A stretch of DNA of 64,000 nucleotides from Bacteroidetes bacterium ADurb.Bin174 (GCA_002070265.1 MWCX01000027.1:1-64000); one strand, 5' to 3'. Numbered from the stretch's first letter, positions 18,243-27,783 are shown. Made by a program: numbers and translations. Notes: generated from the sequence alone by a model not told the origin.

Positions 18243-18563
18243 CTATTCGTAAACGCCGATAGATTTACCGTATTCATATTCACCTTCCAGGATATGGCTG
18301 ATTTCTTCCTCAGAGATGTCCATAGCATCTTTTTCAATGCATTTTTTCAAATACAAAAACATATCTTCCTCATCAATATACGCTGCTTCGGCCGTATCTT
18401 CCTCAATTAAACCTTGTTCTTCATAGAACTCATAAATAACATCCAACACATATTCAACCTTTTCTTCTGTAACAGTGGTTTTCAGATTACTCGGCAAGTT
18501 TTGGAGGATAAATTTAACAGCCTCAACATCGTCATAAAATAATAAATCGTCTTCTGTTTTCAT
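18243..18563 (-). CDS. Small acidic conserved protein, function unknown
   Basis: 106 residues beginning MKTEDDLLFYDDVEAVKFIL, very rich in Glu/Asp, predicted helical, with no signal or membrane segment. The ATG at 18563 is preferred over an in-frame ATG at 18689 because the extra 42 residues are unlike the acidic body. It starts the minus-strand group acyltransferase and glycosyltransferase (18-bp gap to the acyltransferase). Similar short acidic proteins are common in Bacteroidales, but I know no function. Confidence 0.65.
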   Translation of the reverse strand: MKTEDDLLFYDDVEAVKFILQNLPSNLKTTVTEEKVEYVLDVIYEFYEEQGLIEEDTAEAAYIDEEDMFLYLKKCIEKDAMDISEEEISHILEGEYEYGKSIGVYE

Positions 18564-18781
18564 ACGGTTATAATTTTTAAAAAGTTTTCGTATAGAACTT
18601 TCAATGAAAATTGATTTTTCAGGATGGAGCATCCCATAAATATGTAATTCAAATGTCAAAGATATGGGTTTATTCTGACGAAACAGCACAATTTCGTAAG
18701 AATTTTAATGAAAATACTATCCAAACAAATCTCCCGGTTTAAAATAAAACCTTATATTTGAAGGGTCAATTGAGCCTCAAC

Positions 18782-18898
18782 ATGCATGAATCCATTTCGA
18801 AAGAAGCCTTTATAGACGGTGTTTTGTATATCGCTGATCACATATCAGCAACAAAAAAAGATTTTATCGGCATAAAAATATTATTGAACCCCTTATAA
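18782..18898 (+). CDS. Possible 38-residue leader ORF before the MBL gene
   Basis: ATG at 18782 to TAA at 18898 encodes MHESISKEAFIDGVLYIADH and 18 more residues. It ends 12 bp before the MBL-fold gene and follows a TATATTTG box at 18753-18760. The composition looks protein-like, but nothing else supports expression. It could be a remnant or a leader peptide. Confidence 0.3.
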   Translation: MHESISKEAFIDGVLYIADHISATKKDFIGIKILLNPL

Positions 18899-18910
18899 TT
18901 AAAAATTACA

Positions 18911-19546
18911 ATGACAATTAAATTGTTTACTTTCAATCCCATCCAAGTGAACACCTATGTTTTGCACGACGAAACCGGTGAAGCAGTCGTGATTGATGCC
19001 GGATGTTTTAGCACACGAGAAAAACAACTGTTACAAAACTATATAGACAACAATAAACTGAAATTGGTACGGGTATTAAACACACATTTACATTTTGACC
19101 ATCAGTTTGGTAATAAATTTTTGTTCGACACCTATGGATTGAAACCCGAAGCCCATCAGGCTGACGAGTTTTTATTAGAGCATGTAAAAATCGGCAATGT
19201 AATGTATGGTTTTCCCTTTTCGGAAAATGCCCAACCATTGGGAGCATATCTACAAGAAAATCAATTAATTGAGTTTGGAAACACCGTCCTAAGAACCATC
19301 CACGTACCAGGTCATACTCCAGGACATGTGGTTTTTTATAACGAAAAAGAAAAGGTCTTGTTTGCAGGAGATGTTTTGTTCAGCGGCTCCATCGGTCGCA
19401 CCGACTTGGAGCAAGGTGATTATTCCACCCTGATCAGAAACATTCAGGAAAAATTGATGACATTGCCTGACGACACAACGGTATATCCCGGTCATGGTCC
19501 CGGCACAACCATTGGAAAAGAAAAAAGAAACAACCCGTTTTTATGA
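18911..19546 (+). CDS. MBL-fold metallo-hydrolase (glyoxalase II-like)
   Basis: 211 residues with the zinc motif HLHFDH (His59, His61, Asp63, His64), followed by the second His (HVPGHTPGH) and the Asp of FAGDVLFSGSIGRTD, and ending with VYPGHGPGTTIG. This set is typical of hydroxyacylglutathione-hydrolase-like proteins. It is probably a cytoplasmic thioester or related hydrolase; the true substrate in glutathione-poor anaerobes is unknown. It stands alone, and a repeat element begins immediately after its stop codon. Confidence 0.87.
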   Translation: MTIKLFTFNPIQVNTYVLHDETGEAVVIDAGCFSTREKQLLQNYIDNNKLKLVRVLNTHLHFDHQFGNKFLFDTYGLKPEAHQADEFLLEHVKIGNVMYGFPFSENAQPLGAYLQENQLIEFGNTVLRTIHVPGHTPGHVVFYNEKEKVLFAGDVLFSGSIGRTDLEQGDYSTLIRNIQEKLMTLPDDTTVYPGHGPGTTIGKEKRNNPFL

Positions 19547-19743
19547 GAACAAAGAGCAAAGACAAATTAACTAAGAACGAAAAGTGAAGAACGATGAACG
19601 AATAAGAACACAGAGCACAGAGCACAGAAAATAGACCCCGGAACTCGTAACTTCTTTAACTTCTCAGAACTCAAAACTCAGAACTCAAAACTCAGAACTC
19701 AAAACTCAGAACTTCAATAACTTCTCTAACTTCTTTAAGTTCC
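19547..19743 (+). repeat. Modular heptamer repeat element directly after a stop codon
   Basis: Modules in order: AGAACGA/GATGAACGA words, CACAGAG words (19610-19627), GACCCCGG (19634-19641), AACTCGTAAC, TTCTTTAACTTC. Then come seven exact heptamers alternating CTCAGAA and CTCAAAA (19663-19711), then TAACTTC words. The same module order, read in the sense direction after a stop codon, occurs at 27784-27903 and 29510-29693. Confidence 0.8.
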
Positions 19744-19775
19744 AAAATAAAATTAAGAATGACAAATGCCCGCAT

Positions 19776-19799
19776 TGTACTTTAGATATTCACGAAAAA
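19776..19799 (+). repeat. Partial solo copy of the ATPase-associated repeat
   Basis: TGTACTTTAGATATTCACGA followed by AAAA matches the right half of the repeats at 8978 and 15020-15087. There is no ATPase gene nearby. Confidence 0.6.
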
Positions 19800-19838
19800 A
19801 GGATTAAGCAAACGAATAGAATCAAGGCAGTAAAAAAA

Positions 19839-19874
19839 GCAGGATGTCCTTCACGGGAACATCCTGCCTCTTTT
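19839..19874. terminator. Bidirectional terminator between convergent genes
   Basis: GCAGGATGT (19839-19847) pairs with ACATCCTGC (19859-19867). It is preceded by TAAAAAAA and followed by CTCTTTTTATT, so it can stop transcription from both sides, serving the MBL gene (plus) and the lipoprotein operon (minus). Confidence 0.8.
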
Positions 19875-19912
19875 TATTCAATCAGACTATTCGCAAACAA
19901 ATGCTTAGAGTC

Positions 19913-20914
19913 TTATTCAGCAGTTTTAGTGTAGGTAGCAGTAATGGTTGTACCATTCACTGAAGTAGCTGTAACGACAATTTTATATTCGCTTGCTGTG
20001 TCAGTAACTACCACTTTAGCATCATCGAAATACCAGATATTACCAAATGAAGCGGATCCTCCATTGATGGCATAGCTGCCATATAACTTACCTTTGTATA
20101 TTTCACCTGTAGAAAAATGTCCGGCAGCAGATTGATAAGTTCCGGCAGCTAAACGACTAGGTTCTCCTCCGATAGGATAAATAACGTCAACAATGTCGTC
20201 AATCACGATGGTGCCGCTTCCACCGGTCAAGGTTAATGTTCCGAGAGAAATATCCATAACTCCATCTTGGGGTCTACTCACATCATAATTTTGACACTTA
20301 AAACTAAAATCAGTCATTTCCCAGTCCAAAGTTTCTGTTTTCAGAGACTCACGGACAAAAGTCGGATCGGCAGCCACAACTGCCCCCGTGTATGCCAATT
20401 CTAATTTAGAGCCGTTATTCAATGTCAGGTCCATAGCTACTTGATAATTTTTATCAGCTTTGGTAACCTGCACACTACCTTTACTCAATCCGATTTTTTC
20501 TGCATCTGCTGCTACAGCGCCGTCATGCAACACAATCAAGTAAACTTTTGAAAAAGTACCGGCTTCCGGTTTTTCACTGTTATCATAAACAAATGTACCT
20601 TCAGGAAAATCAGACTTTACATCATCGCTTAGCTCAAAATAAATCACATAACCATTGCCTGCATAGGCATTTTCCGTAATGGCTTGACTGGCTATTTTAT
20701 AGTTTACCGATACATCTGTACTCATCAGACGCAAACTATAAACTTCAGTACCTGCCCCATTAGCATCACCTAAATAATAAGCTTCTGACTGTGTTAAATT
20801 TTTCCGGTCTTTTTGCAGTTTTTCCAATACATCTGTATTGTGATCAATCGGAGTACATAAAGTAAACACAACAGCCAGCGCAAGCAGCGTAATTTTATTA
20901 ATTAATGTTTTCAT
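19913..20914 (-). CDS. Putative surface lipoprotein, last gene of SusC/D locus
   Basis: 333 residues with an N-terminal signal (NKITLLALAVVFTLCTPIDH; Cys20 is a probable lipidation site, although Leu at -1 is unusual). It is mostly beta-rich, with two repeated units containing KYLEL/GGSGTIVIDD-like stretches that resemble the neighbouring lipoprotein. It probably sits on the cell surface as an accessory binding protein of the SusC/SusD pair (SusE/F-like position). I recognise no catalytic motif. It is 27 bp from the upstream gene on the same strand and is followed by the bidirectional terminator. Confidence 0.65.
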   Translation of the reverse strand: MKTLINKITLLALAVVFTLCTPIDHNTDVLEKLQKDRKNLTQSEAYYLGDANGAGTEVYSLRLMSTDVSVNYKIASQAITENAYAGNGYVIYFELSDDVKSDFPEGTFVYDNSEKPEAGTFSKVYLIVLHDGAVAADAEKIGLSKGSVQVTKADKNYQVAMDLTLNNGSKLELAYTGAVVAADPTFVRESLKTETLDWEMTDFSFKCQNYDVSRPQDGVMDISLGTLTLTGGSGTIVIDDIVDVIYPIGGEPSRLAAGTYQSAAGHFSTGEIYKGKLYGSYAINGGSASFGNIWYFDDAKVVVTDTASEYKIVVTATSVNGTTITATYTKTAE

Positions 20915-20941
20915 ATATAATTATACTTGAATGTTTCAGTT

Positions 20942-22339
20942 TTACTTACGAATAATGGACAATTTCTTGCCCGGTCCCAATCTCTTAACCTTAGCTTTTA
21001 TTCCTTCACCACCCCCTTCTTCTGTAGCCGTTTTATCAACAATGGTGACTGCTCCGGTCCAACTCGCTTTAACTTCAGAGCCTAGAGCCGAACTACCGTC
21101 AACTTCAATGGTATAGGTACCCTCATTTTTTTCTGAAATTACAACCTTGCCCCTTGTTAGAAACAGCGTAGCATCAATAGAGGGAACTTCTACATAGCTT
21201 CCTTGAGCTACCCCTGACTTGAATCCTGCACGTACTGTGTTCTCTTTATCAGAAGCATTGATGGGGAATTCTCCGGTTGGTAATAGAGTTCCCCCTACAT
21301 AATCTGTCAACAGGCTCAATACTATGTCTCCCTTGCCAGAAGATAAAGTAATCTCGAACTCATCTACGCGAACATCAGCAACACTCCCATATTTATCTTC
21401 AGTTTCATAGGAATAGCCTTCAGGTCCCCAATAAGAAACCGTAGCCGTTGACATGGTCCAGTCAAGATTTACAGTTGCATCTCCTTCATACGGGTCAGCT
21501 ATCACTCCGGGGAAATCACCGCTCCAAACAAAAGAGCACCCTCCAAGATATAAATTCTGACGGTTTGGTGTCAATAAGTACTCTGCTGAGTACACATTAT
21601 CTTTGCTGGTAAATGAACAGTAGGTTGCAAAACCACCGGAAAGAACATAATAAACCTCATATCCGGTTCCTAAATTCTGGAAACCTTCTGGAAAATTAAG
21701 AGCAGCCCAATTATTCAGCGTATCAAGATAAAATTTGAGGTGATATCCGGCTGGTACGGGATCATCACTATCATCCAAAACATTATACAAATCTTTCAGA
21801 CGGAACAAATTTGTTCCCTCAGCCTGCTGAATAGCCACTGTAGCTTCACCAAGTTCAAAATCACTTTCAAAAAAGTCAACTGTTCCTCTGTCTATCCATT
21901 TATAGTCACGCAGCACGGAAATAGTTATAGAAGATCCACCATAAATTGTTGCATCTTCGGGCTCTAAGGCCAATGTTAACTCAGCCGTCATCCCCAAACT
22001 CATAGCAGAGAAGTCCACCTCAATATTCTTAAGGTTTTCTCCGGCATTGAAGCTAACAACAGTATCTTTTAACACGAGAACAGTGTCCCCACTTACTTGC
22101 AAGGAAAAACTACAAGCCTCTGTCGATTTTCTTCTTCCAATTTCGATAGAAAAAGTGGTTGTATCGGTTGGCAAGAAAGACATTGACCGCTCATTATTCT
22201 CTGTAAAATAAGCTTGTGCTCCTGTTGCCGTATCTTCGGGAGAAGCTTCTCTGAGAAGCTCATTTTCCACACAAGCTGTAAAGGCACCTGTCAAAATAAC
22301 GGCAATGCCTAATAGATATATTTTATATATTGCTTTCAT
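20942..22339 (-). CDS. Surface lipoprotein (SusE/F position)
   Basis: 465 residues, lipobox FTAC (Cys23). The N-terminal part resembles a Calx-beta/immunoglobulin-like strand pattern (TFSIEIGRRKSTEACSFSLQ, then GMTAELTLALEPEDATIYG), followed by beta-rich repeats (ITLSSGKGDIVLSLLTDYVG). It lies just downstream of SusD in the operon, where Bacteroidetes usually place ligand-binding accessory lipoproteins. No enzyme motif is seen. The ligand is unknown. Confidence 0.68.
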   Translation of the reverse strand: MKAIYKIYLLGIAVILTGAFTACVENELLREASPEDTATGAQAYFTENNERSMSFLPTDTTTFSIEIGRRKSTEACSFSLQVSGDTVLVLKDTVVSFNAGENLKNIEVDFSAMSLGMTAELTLALEPEDATIYGGSSITISVLRDYKWIDRGTVDFFESDFELGEATVAIQQAEGTNLFRLKDLYNVLDDSDDPVPAGYHLKFYLDTLNNWAALNFPEGFQNLGTGYEVYYVLSGGFATYCSFTSKDNVYSAEYLLTPNRQNLYLGGCSFVWSGDFPGVIADPYEGDATVNLDWTMSTATVSYWGPEGYSYETEDKYGSVADVRVDEFEITLSSGKGDIVLSLLTDYVGGTLLPTGEFPINASDKENTVRAGFKSGVAQGSYVEVPSIDATLFLTRGKVVISEKNEGTYTIEVDGSSALGSEVKASWTGAVTIVDKTATEEGGGEGIKAKVKRLGPGKKLSIIRK

Positions 22340-22372
22340 ATATTTTTGTTTTACTGATTAATTACAAACTTG

Positions 22373-23983
22373 TTAAGCTTTTGGAGGAGCTACTTTCTCA
22401 TTATTATCTTCTTCCTTAATTCCCTTGTTAGCCTCAATCTCAGCTTTAGGAACCAACCACAACAAGATAGGAGCTTCTGCTTCTATATTAAATTGCCAGG
22501 CAGCAGGGAATGACGTAACGCCATCCACTACACGTGTAACAGGTTTCTTCAGGCGCATGATATCATAGAATGAAAAACCTTCACCCCATAACTCGATGCG
22601 ACGTTGGAACCAAATCTCATCTGCAAGTTCTGCAGCGCCTGAGGGTGCAGTATAACCACTACCACTCACCATACGATTGCCATTCACGAAGCCTTCCAAA
22701 AGGGTTTTGGCTGCTCCGGTACTACCCGAATTGGCTAACCCTTCAGCTTTGATGAAGATCATTTCTTCAGCACGCATCAAGAACCAGTCTTGAGCAGCTA
22801 CCTGATTGTACAAACCGGCTTCTCCCTTATAAGGACCAAACTTAACATTGGTGTAAACTCCAAAATCCGCATCGGAAGAAGCTACCTCTCTCCATCCGTC
22901 ATAGACGGGCTTATCAACCAAAACAGATGTTTCATCCTCATTCAACCACCATTGTTTTCTAATATCATCAACTCTGATTTTATCATACAAAGGCTTGTTG
23001 ATTTTTCTCCATGCACCAACACCTACGTAACCATCGGTATAGAAAGAGCATAAGTGTGATGGCATATTGATAATACCGGACGTAACAATGTCGTTATTTT
23101 CAGTAACCATATTTGCCCACATCACTGTTTTATCACCGGCATCGGCAAACGCAGGTTTGGAAACTTCTGCCAAAGTATAAGGTTTAGCACCCGATACAAT
23201 CAATGCGCTGTCAGCATCAGAAGCTGCAGCAGCCCAATTGTTCATGATCAGGTTAGCCCTGGCTCTTAAACCGTAAGCAACCCCTTGGTCAATATAACCT
23301 TTATCAGGACGTTTGTAACCTTTCAGATACTTGACAGCCATATTCAAGTCACTCATGACAAGCTCATACACATCCTTTACGGAAGCACGCGGATTGTTGC
23401 CGGCTTCTTCAGGAGAAGTTTTTTCAGTTACAATGGGAACGCAAGGTTTTTCTTCATGCCCTTTGTAAGTAAACTGATGCAATTGAGCCAAGCTCATATA
23501 GTCGAATGCACGCACAGCCAAAGCTTGACCGATAAATGCGCGTGTTGTCGGATCGTCCGTTTCCAAATCACTGGAGCCCAATACTATATTGGCTGAATAT
23601 ATTTGTTTGTAAAACAAGCTCCACATAAAGAAAGTACGAGTTGAAGAATACTCTCTGTCGGCATAACTTCCATTGGGTCCAAACCAATTGTATCCGATGT
23701 TGGCACTGGTCATATCGGCACCATTGCAATCCATGTACAGGCAAGCTGCCGCATAGCCGAAATCATTGTGATATCCACTGCCTAAAACTCCCGTGTAGGC
23801 AATCATATTCGCATACATGGCTGCTACGTCTGCAGCGAGTAAAGCAGGATTGGCTTCTGATGCAGCTACCTTTTGCTCCTCGGTAATAGTACCTCCTTCG
23901 GGGTAGGTATCAAGGAAATCGGAGCATCCTATCAAAGCAAATGCGCTTAACAGGGTTATGATATATATTTTCGTTCGTTTCAT
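22373..23983 (-). CDS. SusD/RagB-family nutrient-binding lipoprotein
   Basis: About 536 residues. Lipobox IGCS in MKRTKIYIITLLSAFALIGC; the ATG at 23983 is chosen because an in-frame upstream ATG adds eight residues before the signal. The TPR-like SusD fold is indicated by DFLDTYPEGG, QALAVRAFDYMSLAQL and the C-terminal WFQRRIELWGEGFSFYDIMR. It sits on the cell surface over the SusC barrel and helps capture the ligand. It lies 37 bp downstream of SusC. There is no glycoside hydrolase in this locus, so the ligand could be a peptide, an oligosaccharide or something else. Confidence 0.92.
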   Translation of the reverse strand: MKRTKIYIITLLSAFALIGCSDFLDTYPEGGTITEEQKVAASEANPALLAADVAAMYANMIAYTGVLGSGYHNDFGYAAACLYMDCNGADMTSANIGYNWFGPNGSYADREYSSTRTFFMWSLFYKQIYSANIVLGSSDLETDDPTTRAFIGQALAVRAFDYMSLAQLHQFTYKGHEEKPCVPIVTEKTSPEEAGNNPRASVKDVYELVMSDLNMAVKYLKGYKRPDKGYIDQGVAYGLRARANLIMNNWAAAASDADSALIVSGAKPYTLAEVSKPAFADAGDKTVMWANMVTENNDIVTSGIINMPSHLCSFYTDGYVGVGAWRKINKPLYDKIRVDDIRKQWWLNEDETSVLVDKPVYDGWREVASSDADFGVYTNVKFGPYKGEAGLYNQVAAQDWFLMRAEEMIFIKAEGLANSGSTGAAKTLLEGFVNGNRMVSGSGYTAPSGAAELADEIWFQRRIELWGEGFSFYDIMRLKKPVTRVVDGVTSFPAAWQFNIEAEAPILLWLVPKAEIEANKGIKEEDNNEKVAPPKA

Positions 23984-24020
23984 AAATCTATAAATTATTA
24001 AGTTCATGCTAATTCAATCG

Positions 24021-27000
24021 TTAAAATGTAATGTTAAGACCACCGGAGATTGAACGAATAGGAGCATACAATGAACCACTATATGCAACAGTATAACTCT
24101 GGCGTGGATCTAAGCCTTGGCGGGCTGTAAACAAAGCTACATTATCAGCTACACCAAAAACACGCAATTTTTCAATTTTGATTTTCTCCAATAACCTCTT
24201 CGGCAAAGTATAACCAAAGGTGATATTTTGCAAGCTTAAATAATCCGAGCTTATCAAGAATCGGTCGGATGTTGCATTTGAATACTGATTAGCTACGTTC
24301 AAACGCGGAACATCTGTTTTTGTATTTTCAGGAGTCCAGGCATTTAAAATATCAGCGTGCCAGTTTCTTCCGGCGTCACTACTGTATCCTGAGTGCATCA
24401 GGGTCATGTAAGAGTTATCCAATATCCTACCGCCCATTTGGTAAGCAAATTCCAAAGAAAAGTCAAAACCATAAGCTTCTAAAGAAGTACCAAAACCTCC
24501 ATAAACTTTAGGCAGGATGTCTCCTTGTTCGTAACGTGTACCCTTGGACCAGTTGTTCGTGGTTTCACGACCGGTCACATTACCTTCGCCATCTACTATA
24601 TCCATGTACCACAATGGGTCACCTGTCAACTCATCTACACCGGCAGTTTCCCGCAAGTAGAAATTATACATGGATTCACCTTCTTTGTAGATATAGCTTC
24701 CACTGATCCATTGTCCTTCCAATTCGGGAGACAATTCCAAAATCTTGTTCTTCAAGAAAGTAGCGTTGGCGTACATATTCCAGGTAACTGACCTTGTTTT
24801 TACGATGTCGGCATCCAATTCAATTTCAACACCCGAGTTACGTACAGAACCGATATTAACAGGAACTTGCGAATAACCCATACTTGGGGCAACAGGTTTG
24901 TAGTACAACATGTCAACGGTCTTACGTGAGAAGAATTCCACTCCTCCATTCAATCTTTCACCGAATAAAGAAAATTCTACCCCTGTATTGAAATTATAAG
25001 ATGTTTCCCAGGTAATGTCTCTGTTACCTTTATAAGAAGGTTCGGTAGCAAAATTACCATTACTTTCGGAAATAACAAATTGGTCCTGATAAGGATAGAA
25101 GTTGATGGAAGCTGAACCGGCATATAATAATTTATCATTACCTTGTGCTCCGTAGCTTACTTTCAGCTTCAACAAATCAACAAATTCCGCATCATCCATA
25201 AAGCTTTCGGACTTCATATCCCAGGCAGCACCCACGGACCAGAAGTTACCCCAGCGATTTTCAGGAGCAAAACTTGAGGATCCGTCGCGACGATAAGATG
25301 CTGATGCAAAATATTTGGAAGCAAAATCATATTTAGCTTGTGCCAAAAATCCTAAAGTAGAATAAGTATAAGATGATGAACCGGTAGAAGGATCCAGAAT
25401 GGCATTATTCAACTCAGGAACCCTGTCTTGATAGACCTTAGTTTTAAAGCCATATAAAGAAGCATTCTTAAATTTATAGGATTCTGCTCCTGCCATTACA
25501 TCTACATTATGTTCACCAAATTGTTTCTCGTAAGTCAATAAGTACTGCTGGTTGATGCTATAAAATCTTCCATATTCAACAGACACATAACCGCCACCAT
25601 CTGCAAACTGACCATAATATGGGTTTTGCAACATATTATAATGTGTATTAACGGTAGTTGCGCCTAAAGTAGCAGTTGCCTTCAAACCGTCATACAGTTC
25701 TGCAACAGCCGACCATTTTCCGATAAAGAAGTCGTTGGAAAACTTCTCCGTATTCAGCATTAAGGCAGAAGCCGGACTAGACTGACTCATAAACGGACGT
25801 TTGGCGTTTACGATTTTCCCTTCTCCATAGTCATACAAAGTATAACCCCGGTCGTCAGTCATGATTTTACCATTTGCATCTCTTACATACAAAGGATAAA
25901 TGGGCGCCAACATATTGCTCACGAAGAACAAGTTTCCGGAAGAACGATCACTTATTTGTTCGTCCGGATAACGCGAATCACTTCTGATATAGCTCATATT
26001 GGAAACTAATTTCAGCCATTTCTTCACCTGATAGTCTGTATTCAGACGGGAAGAGAAACGTTGGAAATCGGAATTGTTTACAATCCCTGTATCGTGCAAA
26101 TAGTTTGCTGAGAAGAAATAAGTCAACTTATCTGCCGAACCGCTTACGCTTAAGTTGTACTCCTGGCGCAAGTTATTGGGATTAAACACTTCATCATACC
26201 ATTTGTCAGGCAAGTAAGTAAAAGTACCATCGGAATATCCCAATTTCGCATTAGGATTTAACTTGAAGTTTTTCCCGATGAGGCGTTCACCATTTGGAAC
26301 TGTATATACCTGATAACCCAGACCGCCTTGAGATGCATCCAACAAATAATTATTGGCATATTCATGTGCACCGTCAACGCCGTCTTTATTCACGCGACTA
26401 TTATACAGAGCGCGATAGAAATTCTCATAGTACATACCCGGGTCAGTCATAACGTTGTAAGCCGGAATAGCACGTGAGTTGTTACCCCATTTGGTATCAA
26501 CTTTCACCTGGGCATCTTTACCTTTACCGCGTTTGGTAGTAATGATGATTACACCATTGGCACCACGCGCACCATACAGAGCTGCTGAAGCAGCGTCTTT
26601 CAATACGGTTACCGATTCGATGTCGGCGTTGTTCACGGCAGAGATATCCGTATCGTAGGGAACTCCGTCAACCACATACAAAGGTGCATTACTGGAACTC
26701 ATGGAACCGATCCCGCGAATACGGATATTTGAACCGGAACCGGGCTGACCGTTGGCAGATAATCCTTGAACACCTGCAACCTTACCAGCTAAGTTGTTGG
26801 TAATGTTAGAAGATTGATTTTTAGACAATTCTTCCGACTTAATAACCGAAGCAGCACCTGTAAACGACTTTTTAGTGGTTGAACCGAAAGCAGTAACTAT
26901 CACTTCATCCAGTTCAGACACCGAAGTATTGAGAGTTACCGTCATGTTGTTTACAGCCTCCACTTCCACGGTAATCATTCCAATGAATGATACCACCAAA

Positions 27001-27206
27001 GTTCTGTTTTGAGGAGTTACTACAATGGAAAATTCACCGTCAGCTCCGGTTATTGTACCTGTCGTAGTACCTTTTATCATCACAGTCGCTCCGACAACCG
27101 GTTCTCCATCATCACCGGAAATCACCTTTCCGGAAATGGATGTTTGAGCAAGAACCGAACTTATGCCCACTATAAAGCAGGCAAGTAAGAAAATTAACTT
27201 TCTCAT
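24021..27206 (-). CDS. SusC/RagA-family TonB-linked outer membrane transporter
   Basis: 1061 residues. It has a signal peptide ending VLAQ, a carboxypeptidase-like domain (ISGKVISGDDGEPVVGATVM), the conserved VTAFGSTTKKSFTGA region, a plug with APLYVVDGVPYD and ALYGARGANGVIIITTKRG, and a 22-strand barrel ending GGLNITF. It imports ligands captured by the SusD partner. The promoter upstream (27267-27297) is the best in the locus, so SusC, SusD and the two lipoproteins are probably one transcript. No sigma/anti-sigma or hybrid sensor is adjacent. Confidence 0.94.
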   Translation of the reverse strand: MRKLIFLLACFIVGISSVLAQTSISGKVISGDDGEPVVGATVMIKGTTTGTITGADGEFSIVVTPQNRTLVVSFIGMITVEVEAVNNMTVTLNTSVSELDEVIVTAFGSTTKKSFTGAASVIKSEELSKNQSSNITNNLAGKVAGVQGLSANGQPGSGSNIRIRGIGSMSSSNAPLYVVDGVPYDTDISAVNNADIESVTVLKDAASAALYGARGANGVIIITTKRGKGKDAQVKVDTKWGNNSRAIPAYNVMTDPGMYYENFYRALYNSRVNKDGVDGAHEYANNYLLDASQGGLGYQVYTVPNGERLIGKNFKLNPNAKLGYSDGTFTYLPDKWYDEVFNPNNLRQEYNLSVSGSADKLTYFFSANYLHDTGIVNNSDFQRFSSRLNTDYQVKKWLKLVSNMSYIRSDSRYPDEQISDRSSGNLFFVSNMLAPIYPLYVRDANGKIMTDDRGYTLYDYGEGKIVNAKRPFMSQSSPASALMLNTEKFSNDFFIGKWSAVAELYDGLKATATLGATTVNTHYNMLQNPYYGQFADGGGYVSVEYGRFYSINQQYLLTYEKQFGEHNVDVMAGAESYKFKNASLYGFKTKVYQDRVPELNNAILDPSTGSSSYTYSTLGFLAQAKYDFASKYFASASYRRDGSSSFAPENRWGNFWSVGAAWDMKSESFMDDAEFVDLLKLKVSYGAQGNDKLLYAGSASINFYPYQDQFVISESNGNFATEPSYKGNRDITWETSYNFNTGVEFSLFGERLNGGVEFFSRKTVDMLYYKPVAPSMGYSQVPVNIGSVRNSGVEIELDADIVKTRSVTWNMYANATFLKNKILELSPELEGQWISGSYIYKEGESMYNFYLRETAGVDELTGDPLWYMDIVDGEGNVTGRETTNNWSKGTRYEQGDILPKVYGGFGTSLEAYGFDFSLEFAYQMGGRILDNSYMTLMHSGYSSDAGRNWHADILNAWTPENTKTDVPRLNVANQYSNATSDRFLISSDYLSLQNITFGYTLPKRLLEKIKIEKLRVFGVADNVALFTARQGLDPRQSYTVAYSGSLYAPIRSISGGLNITF

Positions 27207-27266
27207 AAATTTACCATTTTTTATTTAACTTCAAATTTGTTGATAATTCTTTTGTTTTCAAGCCTG

Positions 27267-27297
27267 CAAATATAAAAGATTATTAATTAAAAAACAA
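27267..27297 (-). promoter_or_regulatory. Promoter of the first SusC/D operon
   Basis: Read on the minus strand: TTG (27295-27297), a 20-bp spacer and TATATTTG (27267-27274). This fits the Bacteroidetes consensus exactly and gives a leader of about 55 nt before SusC. Confidence 0.7.
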
Positions 27298-27582
27298 GAG
27301 TCCGAACTTACAAATAGTAAAATTTATTCTAAAATTCAGTCAAATTGTTCGTTTACAAAGCATTTTTATATAAAATATGGTTTGTGAAAGAAAGAAAAAC
27401 AAGCCAATATTTTCAAATTAACAAATTGAATATCAACGTTTTAAAAAGAAAAGAAATCAATATCATTGTGACAGATGCATATTTATTTACAAATTGACAA
27501 AAAAAATAAAAAAACATGAATATTTTTTCATCATGCTTCGATTTTTTTCAGGCAAACTCCTTAAAATCTGTAAAAAACAACC
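27298..27582. other. AT-rich spacer between SusC promoter and xseB end
   Basis: Very AT-rich, with no open frame, clear hairpin or repeat that I can support. It may hold upstream regulatory sites for the SusC/D operon. Confidence 0.4.
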
Positions 27583-27783
27583 TTATTTTTCCAAATCTGC
27601 TATCATTTTTTCCAAGTCCTGATCGATCAAATGAAGCTGTTTTTTGCAAAATTCCATCAATTCAGAAGCTCTTTTTAATTTGGATGCAATCTCATCCATG
27701 TTAATTTCCTCAGTATTTTCGAGTTGCTTCAGGATGTTTTCCAACTCTGTAATGGCAGTGGTGTAAGTTTGTTTTTGAGTCAT
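27583..27783 (-). CDS. xseB: Exodeoxyribonuclease VII small subunit
   Basis: 66 residues, the typical size. The helical signature YTTAITELENILKQLENTEE followed by NMDEIASKLKRASELMEFCKKQL matches XseB. It forms the multi-copy small-subunit shell of exonuclease VII with XseA, which degrades single-stranded DNA. xseA is not in this window, although in many Bacteroidetes it lies next to xseB. The gene is preceded on its strand by a heptamer repeat element and the phosphatase-like gene. Confidence 0.88.
   Translation of the reverse strand: MTQKQTYTTAITELENILKQLENTEEINMDEIASKLKRASELMEFCKKQLHLIDQDLEKMIADLEK

Noticed and set aside
19555..19745. Possible CRISPR array
   Set aside because: Repeat units are 7 bp and contiguous with no spacers; no cas genes in the window.
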